Part shown: piece after piece, positions 1 to 6,167 of the stretch
How positions within the stretch are numbered: the first letter of the stretch is position 1
Layout: the number at the start of each line of letters is the position of its first letter
DNA from: an uncultured Clostridium sp.
GTDB taxonomy: Bacteria; Bacillota; Clostridia; TANB77; CAG-508
Assembly: GCA_900555615.1 (NCBI GenBank)
Contig: USMB01000037.1
Span: 1 to 14,383 of the forward strand
Direction: 5' to 3'
Length of the DNA: 14,383 bases
Notes under the pieces: model-generated
What the model was told of the DNA's origin: nothing
The model's database searches: none
Seen by the model: only the letters and a program-made list of their open reading frames with translations
Translations under genes and position numbers: made by a program

Positions 1-911
1 AAGTATCTGGAACAACATTAGAAAAAGGACTAACAATCCAAGATAGTACAGGAAACCAATATGTATGGGTAGAAGTACCAAAAACAAAAGAAGTATATCC
101 AACAGCAGGACTAGAAATAACAGATTTTACAGCAGATGAATATATAGCGATAGAAACAGATTTACACACATATACAAATGATTACAGAAAAACAAGATGG
201 GAAGACACATATTATTCAGATGCAGCAACAGGATTAACAAGTGCCCAATATACAGAATTAAAACAAAAAATGTTAAAAAGCGTATATCAAAATGGAGGAT
301 TCTATATTGGAAAATATGAAACCGGAACAGAAACAGCAAGAACTTCCGGAGATGCATCAACAGCACCAACAGAAACACCAGTAATAAAACAAAATGTATA
401 TCCATATAATTATGTAACATGTAGCCAAGCGCAAACATTAGCAAGTAATATGGAATCAGGAGATAGAACAACAAGTTTACTATTCGGAGTACAATGGGAT
501 TTAACATTAAAATATTTAGAAAAAAGAGGAACAAGCCAAGATGATTTGAAAAAAGATAGTACAAGCTGGGGAAATTACCAAAATAACGCTTGGATAATAA
601 CAAATGCAAACTTAAAATATGCTCCAAACGGTTCTGGATGGACAAATGCAGCAGAAAAGTCCAAAACTTCTAATGAAAATATATTATTATCAACAGGAGC
701 AGATGATTCATTTAGCAAAAAAGGAATATATGATTTGGCTGGAAACGTAAGAGAATGGACTCTAGAATATACGTCTGATACATCCGCTCCGTGTTCTAGT
801 CGAGGGGGCATTTCTGGTAATACGGGTGATTTTTATCCGGCCAGTAGTCGTAGCAGTTACAGTAAGACTCATTTGGCTAATCTATACGGTTTTAGACTAG
901 CACTTTATTAA
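1..911 (+). CDS. FGE-sulfatase (C-type-lectin-like) domain protein, 5'-truncated; putative DGR target
   Basis: The reading frame is open from base 3 and runs 302 codons to TAA at 909-911; the true start lies outside the window, and the ATG at 270 is internal. The early part (VWVEVPKTKEVYPTAGL) and the middle (NGGFYIGKYETGTE) look like gut-Firmicute surface proteins carrying a formylglycine-generating-enzyme type domain. The landmark motif LAGNVREWT lies near 735-761, RGG at 801-809, and the protein ends GFRLALY, the usual C-terminal strand of this fold. The fold is commonly used as a ligand-binding scaffold rather than as a true FGE; no catalytic cysteine pair can be assigned. The last ~45 codons differ sharply from the rest in codon use (see the variable-region entry). 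It is followed by a strong terminator. N-terminal anchoring (pilin-like or signal peptide) cannot be judged because that end is missing. Confidence 0.8.
   Translation, partial: VSGTTLEKGLTIQDSTGNQYVWVEVPKTKEVYPTAGLEITDFTADEYIAIETDLHTYTNDYRKTRWEDTYYSDAATGLTSAQYTELKQKMLKSVYQNGGFYIGKYETGTETARTSGDASTAPTETPVIKQNVYPYNYVTCSQAQTLASNMESGDRTTSLLFGVQWDLTLKYLEKRGTSQDDLKKDSTSWGNYQNNAWIITNANLKYAPNGSGWTNAAEKSKTSNENILLSTGADDSFSKKGIYDLAGNVREWTLEYTSDTSAPCSSRGGISGNTGDFYPASSRSSYSKTHLANLYGFRLALY
768..908 (+). other. Candidate DGR variable region (VR) in the 3' end of the FGE-domain gene
   Basis: From 768 to 887, 30 of 40 codons end in C or T and GC is about 45% by my count, while the gene body is mostly A-ending codons and AT-rich. 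Many codons (AGT, AGC, GGT, GAT, TAC, CAT, GCT) are what one obtains by substituting the adenines of AAT/AAC codons. It sits at the classical place: the C-terminal part of a C-type-lectin-like fold, just after GNVxEWT and RGG and ending GFRLALY. In known DGRs an error-prone reverse transcriptase copies a template repeat with adenine mutagenesis into such a site. Neither template repeat nor reverse transcriptase is in the window, so the assignment rests on position and codon pattern alone. Confidence 0.65.
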
Positions 912-920
912 ATGTTATAG

Positions 921-957
921 GCCTGAGTCCTGTACAGCGATGAACAAAAAAGGACTT
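921..957 (+). other. Inverted repeat just downstream of the candidate VR (possible IMH/target hairpin)
   Basis: Ten bases after the stop codon is a locally GC-richer patch. AGTCCT at 926-931 pairs with AGGACT at 951-956 across a 19-base loop, and an 8-base perfect palindrome CTGTACAG lies at 930-937. In the Bordetella phage DGR a hairpin immediately behind the VR stimulates retrohoming. This one is in the matching position but has a longer loop, so the role is inference. Confidence 0.3.
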
Positions 958-1041
958 GGACAAAGAATTGTTGATATCTAAATATAATTGTTGAAAAGTG
1001 AAAAACAAATAGATTTGAGAACAAAACAAGCAGGAAAGTTG

Positions 1042-1081
1042 AAAACTTAGACAAGTAATATTGTCTAAGTTTTTATTTTTT
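1042..1081 (+). terminator. Intrinsic terminator of the FGE-domain gene
   Basis: AACTTAGACAA (1044-1054) pairs perfectly with TTGTCTAAGTT (1061-1071) around a 6-base loop. The stem can be extended by A-T pairs, and T-rich sequence (TTTTATTTTTT) follows. It lies about 130 bases after the stop codon, so the mRNA has a long 3' tail that includes the inverted repeat at 921-957. Confidence 0.85.
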
Positions 1082-1106
1082 GGAATGCCCATATGTCAAT
1101 GCTTTA

Positions 1107-1128
1107 CACAAAAATTAAGCGACTTTTA
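1107..1128 (+). repeat. Solitary copy of a 22-base motif repeated upstream of the ATPase gene
   Basis: Reads CACAAAAATT then AAGCGACTTTTA. It differs at only two positions from the copy at 2707-2728, exactly 1600 bases away and in the same orientation. The two copies bracket the candidate small RNA and the ATPase gene. It ends 12 bases before the -35 box of the small-RNA promoter. Confidence 0.55.
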
Positions 1129-1140
1129 TATATTTGAAAT

Positions 1141-1169
1141 TTGACATATAATAAAAAACATAGTATACT
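1141..1169 (+). promoter_or_regulatory. Sigma-A promoter of a candidate small RNA
   Basis: TTGACA (1141-1146, perfect -35), 17-base spacer, TATACT (1164-1169). The predicted start is near 1176. No gene follows on this strand before the terminator at 1218-1247. Confidence 0.75.
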
Positions 1170-1175
1170 ATATTT

Positions 1176-1247
1176 AGCTTAAGCAAGAGAATAAATCGAA
1201 GAATTCCAATGTTTACCGAGATATGTTGACCGCATATCTCTTTTTTT
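1176..1247 (+). ncRNA. Candidate small RNA, about 72 nt, unrecognised family
   Basis: A promoter with a perfect -35 and near-consensus -10 is followed within ~75 bases by a strong intrinsic terminator, with no reasonable ORF in between. The only ATG (1209) encodes six residues and lacks a ribosome binding site. The predicted RNA contains a short palindrome (GCTTAAGC at 1177-1184), an A-rich unpaired middle and the terminal stem-loop at 1218-1240 with a 7-base loop TTGACCG. I do not recognise it as 6S, tmRNA, SRP RNA or a common riboswitch. It could be a trans-acting sRNA, an antisense regulator, or the orphaned leader of a gene lost at this site. It converges on the ATPase gene but stops before its terminator. 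Confidence 0.5.
1218..1247 (+). terminator. Intrinsic terminator ending the candidate small RNA
   Basis: GAGATATG (1218-1225) pairs perfectly with CATATCTC (1233-1240) across a 7-base loop, followed by seven T (1241-1247). Confidence 0.85.
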
Positions 1248-1248
1248 C

Positions 1249-1278
1249 AAAAAAAAGGCAGTTGACCAGACTGCCTTT
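1249..1278 (-). terminator. Intrinsic terminator of the minus-strand ATPase gene
   Basis: On the minus strand AAAGGCAGT (plus 1278-1270) pairs perfectly with ACTGCCTTT (plus 1262-1254) around a 7-base loop, then the T-run corresponding to the A8 at 1249-1256. It lies about 45 bases after the ATPase stop codon and directly abuts the opposing small-RNA terminator. Confidence 0.85.
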
Positions 1279-1322
1279 AATTAGTTTTAATTAGTTTTAT
1301 TTCTGCTTTTACTTATATATAT

Positions 1323-2657
1323 TTATATATTAGATTGATTTTTACGGCCCATTTTTGTAATTATTTTTTCTATATTTCCTATACTATATAATGGAATATT
1401 AATTAGCCAATCTTCTTTTCTAAAATTAGCCATAGAAGTTCTAACATTAATAGGTGTATTATACTTTTCAACAAATGCTTTTAAACTTTTAGCTTGTAAA
1501 TTTTCACTTGATTTTACTTCTATTGGAACATTGTCTTTGCCAAGTTGTACGATAAAATCAATTTCTGCAATTCCTCTTTCTGCTGACCAATAAAATACGT
1601 TTAATTCTGTACATTCTTTCAATTGGCATAAAACATATTGCTCTGTTAAACTTCCTTTAAATTCTTCAAAAATATCGTTACCTTCTAAAATTGTTTTAGA
1701 ATCTAAATCTGCCATTGCAGCTAATAAACCTACATCTAATAGATATAGCTTAAATGCACTAAAATCTTGATATGCAGATAATGGAACTTTACAATTATTT
1801 ACTCTATTAATTTGATAAACAAGTCCACAATCTATGAGCCATGATAATGCAATTTCATATTCTCTTGCTCTAGCTCCCTCTTTTACTAATCCATATATAA
1901 ACTTTTTGTTTTCTTTTGCAAGTTGTGTAGGAATGTTATTCCATAATTGTCTAATTCTTGGAACAATGTTGTTAGGAGCATGCTTAGAAAAATCTTGTTC
2001 ATAATCTTTTAATAATGTTTTTTGTATATTGCGAACTTCTATTAAATCTTTTTGCTCTACATAAGAGTTAACTACTTCTGGCATTCCACCAATATAATAA
2101 TATAATTTTAAATATTCTTTATATTTGTTATTAAATACATTAATCATATCAAACTCGTTGTTTTTTAATACTTTTAACAAATCATTCTGACCTAAAGCAT
2201 CTAAAAATTCAAAAAAGCTTAAAGGCATTAGATCCATAAAATTTACTTTCCCAACAGGAAAAGAAGTTCCTTGATGCATTGCTACTCCTAAAAGCGAACC
2301 AGCAGCAACAATATGATATTCATTTGCATTTTCATAAAAATATTTTAAAGCTTTTAATGCATTTGGAGTTTCTTGGATTTCATCAAAAATTATTAAAGTA
2401 TTTTCAGGTTCAATATTTACTCCTGATTCAATCTTTAATCCTTGTATTATTTTATCTAAGTCAAACTCTTCATTAAATAAGGTGTTCATTCTTTGATTAT
2501 TATCAAAATTTATGTATGCGTATTTTTCATAGTATAATTTTCCAAATTCTTTCATAAGCCATGTTTTTCCAACTTGTCTTGCTCCTCTGATTATTAGAGG
2601 TTTTCTATTTCTGGAGATTTTCCATTCTTTTAATTTTTCCATTTTTTCTCTATACAT
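1323..2657 (-). CDS. AAA_14/DUF4143-family ATP-binding protein
   Basis: 444 residues, the usual length for this family. The N-terminal P-loop is GARQVGKTW (Lys31), with Walker B LIIFDEIQ (Asp92-Glu93), a sensor-like VAAGSLLG near residue 118, and a C-terminal DUF4143 region. Near the C-terminus, EIDFIVQL followed by IEVKSS fits a PD-(D/E)XK nuclease-like core, which this family often carries. The start is supported by AGGAGAG (2665-2671) seven bases before the ATG. These genes are common and multicopy in Clostridia and Bacteroidetes; their cellular role is not established, with proposals ranging from defence/toxin-like to DNA-related ATPase. It is monocistronic, with its own promoter and terminator, and is bracketed by copies of a 22-base repeat. 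No defect is seen in the motifs. Confidence 0.85.
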   Translation of the reverse strand: MYREKMEKLKEWKISRNRKPLIIRGARQVGKTWLMKEFGKLYYEKYAYINFDNNQRMNTLFNEEFDLDKIIQGLKIESGVNIEPENTLIIFDEIQETPNALKALKYFYENANEYHIVAAGSLLGVAMHQGTSFPVGKVNFMDLMPLSFFEFLDALGQNDLLKVLKNNEFDMINVFNNKYKEYLKLYYYIGGMPEVVNSYVEQKDLIEVRNIQKTLLKDYEQDFSKHAPNNIVPRIRQLWNNIPTQLAKENKKFIYGLVKEGARAREYEIALSWLIDCGLVYQINRVNNCKVPLSAYQDFSAFKLYLLDVGLLAAMADLDSKTILEGNDIFEEFKGSLTEQYVLCQLKECTELNVFYWSAERGIAEIDFIVQLGKDNVPIEVKSSENLQAKSLKAFVEKYNTPINVRTSMANFRKEDWLINIPLYSIGNIEKIITKMGRKNQSNI

Positions 2658-2689
2658 ATATTCACTCTCCTAACATGCTATTTTATTAT

Positions 2690-2718
2690 ATTATATCATT
2701 ATTATTCACAAAAATCAA
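2690..2718 (-). promoter_or_regulatory. Sigma-A promoter of the ATPase gene
   Basis: Minus strand: TTGATT (plus 2718-2713), 17-base spacer, TATAAT (plus 2695-2690). The -35 box lies inside the first copy of the 22-base tandem motif, so a protein bound there would affect this promoter. Confidence 0.65.
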
Positions 2719-2793
2719 ACGACTTTTAAGAAAAATCTCACATTTTTCAAACGACTTTTTCGACATTCTATCACATTTTACAAATGACTTTAA
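2707..2793 (+). repeat. Three degenerate tandem copies of a 22-base motif, period 32-33
   Basis: Copies at 2707-2728, 2739-2760 and 2772-2793 share CACA(A/T)(A/T)(T/A), then a T/A-rich step, CAAACGACTTTT (third copy CAAATGACTTTA). The gaps are 10 and 11 bases. The period is close to three helical turns, so all copies face the same side of the DNA. They start over the -35 of the ATPase promoter and extend upstream. A fourth, solitary copy is at 1107-1128. Best guess: operator sites of a regulator. The copies are too short and degenerate for CRISPR. Confidence 0.5.
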
Positions 2794-2830
2794 AAGACTA
2801 CTGGCAAAATTTACTTGCCAATAGTCTTTT
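2792..2830 (-). terminator. Hairpin terminator of the cysteine-rich protein gene
   Basis: A 16-base stem (2792-2807 with 2815-2830) has one mismatch and a 7-base loop, ending in TTTT on both strands. It is 18 bases after the stop of the minus-strand gene at 2848, and separates it from the ATPase promoter region. Confidence 0.75.
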
Positions 2831-2847
2831 ATTACTAAATGCTGAAA

Positions 2848-3291
2848 TTAATTTTCACAGCTTTTACAATCATCTTCTTTTCTATCGCATGGTTTAAAAT
2901 CATCACAATCAAGTTCAATTCCTCTTAAACAATTTCCTTCATGATGACATTTAGCACAAACTTTTACATGTTTTACATTATCTTTCCAAATTTGGATAGC
3001 ATATTTTTTACCAGGGCAAAGTGGTCCAAAAACAAATTCACCTTCGCAGTCTGTAAAAGTATGAGAAACTGGTTTTAATTCTTTTTTACCAAATTTAAAA
3101 TCAACTTCTACTAATTTAACAACAGCATCTTTTACTGGTTCTTTAAAACAATCTCTGATAACACCATAAATTACATCTCTATGGTCATTTGCTAAAGTTA
3201 TATCTAAATCAAATTGTTTTCCATCAGCAATGAAACCATCAATATCAACAAATGGATGCATTGGTTCTGGCTTTTTATCCATCATTTCCAT
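2848..3291 (-). CDS. Small cysteine-rich protein with a carboxypeptidase-regulatory-like beta-sandwich
   Basis: 147 residues with no signal peptide or membrane segment. Residues ~40-110 (VIYGVIRDCFKEPVKDAVV, then FTDCEGEFVFGPLCPGKKY) match the pattern of CarboxypepD_reg/Cna-B-like domains: G-x-V, 'P-V-x-A-x-V-x-L', then 'T-D-x-x-G-x-F-x-F' and 'L-x-P-G-x-x-Y'. The C-terminal third is unusual: ten cysteines in the whole protein, seven of them in the last ~37 residues, including CAKCHHEGNC, which could bind metal or form disulfides. AAGGAAG (3299-3305) lies about eight bases before the chosen ATG; Met3 or Met4 are possible alternative starts. I do not know a named family. Cysteine-rich, leaderless beta-sandwich proteins in spore-forming Clostridia are sometimes spore-coat components, but that is inference. 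It is divergent from murI. Confidence 0.75.
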   Translation of the reverse strand: MEMMDKKPEPMHPFVDIDGFIADGKQFDLDITLANDHRDVIYGVIRDCFKEPVKDAVVKLVEVDFKFGKKELKPVSHTFTDCEGEFVFGPLCPGKKYAIQIWKDNVKHVKVCAKCHHEGNCLRGIELDCDDFKPCDRKEDDCKSCEN

Positions 3292-3410
3292 ATAAAAAAC
3301 TTCCTTTCTTTAGGCTTACGCCAGTATTAATATATAATATGAACAAAACATTAAATTGCTACTTTAAGATAAAATCTAATAGATGAGTGGAATATTTTTA
3401 AAGGATGTTG

Positions 3411-3416
3411 TATAAT
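3411..3416 (+). promoter_or_regulatory. Probable -10 box of murI
   Basis: A perfect TATAAT lies 28 bases before the murI start. The base stretch 17 bases upstream (TGGAAT at 3388-3393) matches the -35 consensus only partly, so the promoter call rests on the -10. Confidence 0.4.
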
Positions 3417-3444
3417 GTAGAACATGGAAAGGAAGAGAATGTAA

Positions 3445-4236
3445 ATGAATAAAAAAGCAATAGGGATATTTGACTCTGGAGTAGGTGGATTAACAGTATT
3501 TGAAGAAATAAGAAAAGAACTACCAAATGAAAATGTAATATATTTAGGTGATACTAAAAATTTTCCATATGGAAATAAAACCAAAGAGGAAATAATTGAG
3601 TTTGCAACAAAAAATACAGAAATGTTAATAAAAATGGGAGCAAAAATAATTGTAATAGCATGCGGAACAGCTACAAGCCAAGCAATAGATGTATTAAAAC
3701 AAAAATTTAGTATTCCAATAATAGGGATTATAGAACCAACAGTTGAGTATATAAAAGAACAAAATTATAAAGATGTAGGAGTAATTGCGACAGAAGGAAC
3801 AATTAGAAGTGGGGCATGGGAGCAAAAATTAAAAGAAAAAATTCCAGATATTAATGTAATTAATAAAGCATGTCCTATGTTAGCCACAATAGCAGAAGAA
3901 GGAAAAGCGAAGAGTGAAGAGGGCAGACGAGTAATAAAAGAATATATGAAACCATTTAAAGATAAGAAAATTGACAAAATTATTTTAGGTTGTACACATT
4001 ATCCTATTTATGAAGAAATTATAAGAGAAGAACTTGGATATTGTGTAGAATTAATAAACACAGGAGTAACAGTTTCAAACTATTTAAAATCATATTTATA
4101 TAAAAATGGCTTAGAAAATAACGAGCCAAAGAAACAAGAAGAAATATATTTAACCAAACCAGAAGATGAATTTAAAGAAATTGCAAAAAATATTATGGGA
4201 GTAAATATAAAAATCAGCAAAATTGTTGACATGTAG
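3445..4236 (+). CDS. murI: Glutamate racemase
   Basis: 263 residues, full family length. It interconverts L- and D-glutamate, supplying D-Glu for peptidoglycan stem peptides in the cytoplasm. Diagnostic motifs: GIFDSGVGGLTV at residues 7-18, first catalytic cysteine Cys73 in ACGTATS, second catalytic cysteine Cys183 followed by His185 in LGCTHYP. AAAGGAAG at 3428-3434 supports the ATG at 3445. The next gene, sigH, begins 53 bases downstream but has its own promoter overlapping the murI stop codon, and no terminator separates them, so sigH may be read both from murI and independently. Confidence 0.96.
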   Translation: MNKKAIGIFDSGVGGLTVFEEIRKELPNENVIYLGDTKNFPYGNKTKEEIIEFATKNTEMLIKMGAKIIVIACGTATSQAIDVLKQKFSIPIIGIIEPTVEYIKEQNYKDVGVIATEGTIRSGAWEQKLKEKIPDINVINKACPMLATIAEEGKAKSEEGRRVIKEYMKPFKDKKIDKIILGCTHYPIYEEIIREELGYCVELINTGVTVSNYLKSYLYKNGLENNEPKKQEEIYLTKPEDEFKEIAKNIMGVNIKISKIVDM

Positions 4237-4254
4237 GCGATTACAAGGTATAAT
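4226..4254 (+). promoter_or_regulatory. Sigma-A promoter of sigH, overlapping the murI 3' end
   Basis: TTGACA (4226-4231), 17-base spacer, TATAAT (4249-4254): both hexamers perfect. The -35 lies within the last codons of murI. The predicted start is near 4261, giving a ~30-base leader with GAGGAGG at 4271-4277. Confidence 0.85.
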
Positions 4255-4289
4255 TACAATATGAATTATAGAGGAGGACAACATAAAGA

Positions 4290-4928
4290 ATGGATAAAAA
4301 TATATTTTCAATTAATGAAAATAATTATACACAAATGACAGACGAAAAATTAATAGAAAATGTAAAGCAAGAAGACCAGACAGCATTAAACTGCTTGATT
4401 GAGAGATATAATGACCTTGTAACAATGAAAGCAAATAAGTTTTTTATGGTTGGGGCAGAAAAAGAAGATATGATTCAAGAAGGAATGATTGGATTATATA
4501 AAGCAATAAAGTCATTTGACACAGAAAAGCAAAATTCATTTAAGACGTTTGCTAATATGTGTGTGGAAAGACAATTAATAACAGCTGTAAAAAATTCAAA
4601 TAGACAAAAACATATTCCATTAAATTCATCTGTTTCTTTAAATTCCGCAGCATATGAGGATAATGAAGATATGGACAAGATGGATGTTTTAGATATAAAA
4701 ATGATGAATGATCCTTCAGATATAATTGCAGATAGAGAATATTTTGAAAATATGGAAAGTAAAATAAAAGAAAATTTGAGTTCATTTGAATTACAAGTAT
4801 TAAAAGAATATGAAAAAGGAAAATCTTATGCGGCAATTGCTGAAAAATTGAATGCAAAAGTAAAGTCTGTTGATACTGCAATTCAGAGAATTAGGAAGAA
4901 AGCTAATAAAATAAAAGAGAGTATATAA
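4290..4928 (+). CDS. sigH: RNA polymerase sigma factor SigH (Spo0H type)
   Basis: 212 residues, sigma-70 family with regions 2 and 4 only. Region 2 includes EDMIQEGMIGLYKAIKSFD, FKTFANMCVERQLITAVK and RQKHIPLNSSVSL, all closely matching Bacillus Spo0H. Region 4.2 (about residues 176-212) has the helix-turn-helix KSYAAIAEKLNAKVKSVDTA. In Firmicutes SigH drives transition-phase and early sporulation genes (or competence in non-sporulating lineages). The classical neighbours (rlmB, rpmG, secE) are absent; here it follows murI. SD GAGGAGG is 12 bases from the ATG, a rather long spacing. A strong promoter lies directly upstream, and a terminator starts within the stop codon. Confidence 0.88.
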   Translation: MDKNIFSINENNYTQMTDEKLIENVKQEDQTALNCLIERYNDLVTMKANKFFMVGAEKEDMIQEGMIGLYKAIKSFDTEKQNSFKTFANMCVERQLITAVKNSNRQKHIPLNSSVSLNSAAYEDNEDMDKMDVLDIKMMNDPSDIIADREYFENMESKIKENLSSFELQVLKEYEKGKSYAAIAEKLNAKVKSVDTAIQRIRKKANKIKESI

Positions 4929-4956
4929 AAGAGCTATATTAAATGGCTCTTTTTTC
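4927..4956 (+). terminator. Intrinsic terminator of murI-sigH
   Basis: AAAAGAGC (4927-4934) pairs with GCTCTTTT (4946-4953), then continues as a T-run to 4956. The stem starts inside the sigH stop codon. Confidence 0.8.
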
Positions 4957-4993
4957 TTGGATAAAATTGCAATAAAAAAATTCAAAATAAGTG

Positions 4994-5022
4994 TTGCTAT
5001 TAAATAAAAAAATTGTTATAAT
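4994..5022 (+). promoter_or_regulatory. Sigma-A promoter of the glycosidase-cmk-HD unit
   Basis: TTGCTA (4994-4999), 17-base spacer, TATAAT (5017-5022), with an A-rich spacer. The leader to the ATG at 5054 is short. Confidence 0.75.
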
Positions 5023-5053
5023 ATGTCGAGAATCAAAAGATGGAGAGTGAAAA

Positions 5054-6142
5054 ATGAGAAAAAACAAAAAAGACATAGAAGAGATACCAAAGGCACTAAG
5101 AATGGATAACACTGAAAAAAAGAAAAAGAAAAATGTAAAAAAAGTATTATTAGTATTAGTAATATTGGCAATAATAGGAGTAAGCACAGGAGGATTTTTA
5201 TTATATGGACCATACTCTGGATTTAGAGATTGGCTTATAACAACAGCAATGACCACAATGACACATCAATATTTTGCAACATGGTTTTATGATGATGAAA
5301 CTATAAAAGCATCATTAGCTAAAAACAAAGTAGAAGAAGTAAACGAAATCACTAATACAAATACGATTGTAATAAATAATACATTAGAAGAAACAGTTTA
5401 TGAAAATGAATATGAAAGAGCAGTATTAGAAAAAGATCCTAACAATGATGATTACAAAATAATTGAAATAAATGGAAAAGGTTATAGTGGATATTTAGCA
5501 GTAATTTATGATCCTTCAAGAATAAAAACAGTATATACGAAAAAATTAGGAACAAGTGGCCAATATTTAAAACAAATGGCAAAAGACAATGATGCATTAA
5601 TTGCAATAAATGGTGGAGGATTTGAAGATCCTAATTTTAATAGTAATGGTGCAGATCCTTTAGGAATTACATTTTCAGGAGGAAAATTAATAACATCAAA
5701 AACGTGGAGGGGTACAGGAGGATTAATAGGATTTACAGAAGACAACAAACTTGTTTTAGGAAAAATGACAGTAAAGCAAGCACAAGAAATGAAAGTTAGA
5801 GATGGAGTAACATTTGGACCATTTTTAATTATAAATGGTAAAAAATCAACAATATTAGGAAATGGTGGTTGGGGAACAGCTCCTCGTACTGCAATTGGAC
5901 AAAGAAAAGATGGAATTGTATTATTTTTAGTTATTGATGGTAGAACTGTTACAAAACCAGGAGCTAATATGAATGATTTAATAGAAATAATGGAAAATTA
6001 TGGCGCATACAATGCTGCAAACTTGGATGGTGGAACATCAAGTGCAATGGTAGTTAATGGAGAGATAATAAATGACCCAGTAGATAGCACAGGAGCACAT
6101 AGAACAAGATTTATTTCAACAGGATTCATATTAACTAAATAA
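5054..6142 (+). CDS. Membrane-anchored phosphodiester glycosidase (NAGPA/DUF2233) family protein
   Basis: 362 residues. A lysine-rich cytoplasmic N-terminus (residues 1-30) is followed by one hydrophobic helix (about 31-51, VLLVLVILAIIGV), so it is probably an outside-facing anchored protein. The extracytoplasmic C-terminal domain shows the NAGPA pattern: AINGGGF at about 184-190, PRTAIGQ with FLVIDGR, and NLDGGTSSAM at 323-332. In this family these segments form the active site that cleaves N-acetylglucosamine-1-phosphodiester type bonds. In bacteria the substrate is usually unknown, with exopolysaccharide or cell-wall polymers suspected. GGAGAG near 5042-5047 supports the start. It is followed after 25 bases by cmk in the same unit, a pairing whose functional meaning is unclear. 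Confidence 0.85.
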   Translation: MRKNKKDIEEIPKALRMDNTEKKKKKNVKKVLLVLVILAIIGVSTGGFLLYGPYSGFRDWLITTAMTTMTHQYFATWFYDDETIKASLAKNKVEEVNEITNTNTIVINNTLEETVYENEYERAVLEKDPNNDDYKIIEINGKGYSGYLAVIYDPSRIKTVYTKKLGTSGQYLKQMAKDNDALIAINGGGFEDPNFNSNGADPLGITFSGGKLITSKTWRGTGGLIGFTEDNKLVLGKMTVKQAQEMKVRDGVTFGPFLIINGKKSTILGNGGWGTAPRTAIGQRKDGIVLFLVIDGRTVTKPGANMNDLIEIMENYGAYNAANLDGGTSSAMVVNGEIINDPVDSTGAHRTRFISTGFILTK

Positions 6143-6167
6143 TTATTAGAAAGAAGGATTTTTTAAA

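Noticed and set aside
127..645. 172-residue minus-strand ORF, Leu/Phe-rich
   Set aside because: It is the complement of the A-rich FGE-domain gene; composition is what reversed A-rich codons give, and there is no ribosome binding site.
1209..1229. Six-residue ORF inside the candidate small RNA
   Set aside because: No ribosome binding site precedes it and it runs into the terminator stem.
912..1322. Search for a DGR template repeat or reverse transcriptase next to the variable region
   Set aside because: No sequence resembling 768-911 with adenine-rich codons and no RT-like ORF was found in this stretch or elsewhere in the window.
1107..2728. ATPase region as a complete transposable element
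   Set aside because: No transposase, terminal inverted repeats or target duplication; only a near-identical direct repeat pair, which is better reported as a repeat finding.
2707..2793. Tandem repeats resembling a mini-CRISPR
   Set aside because: Repeats are degenerate 22-mers with 10-11 base gaps, no palindromic repeat core and no cas genes; better explained as regulatory or simple repeats.
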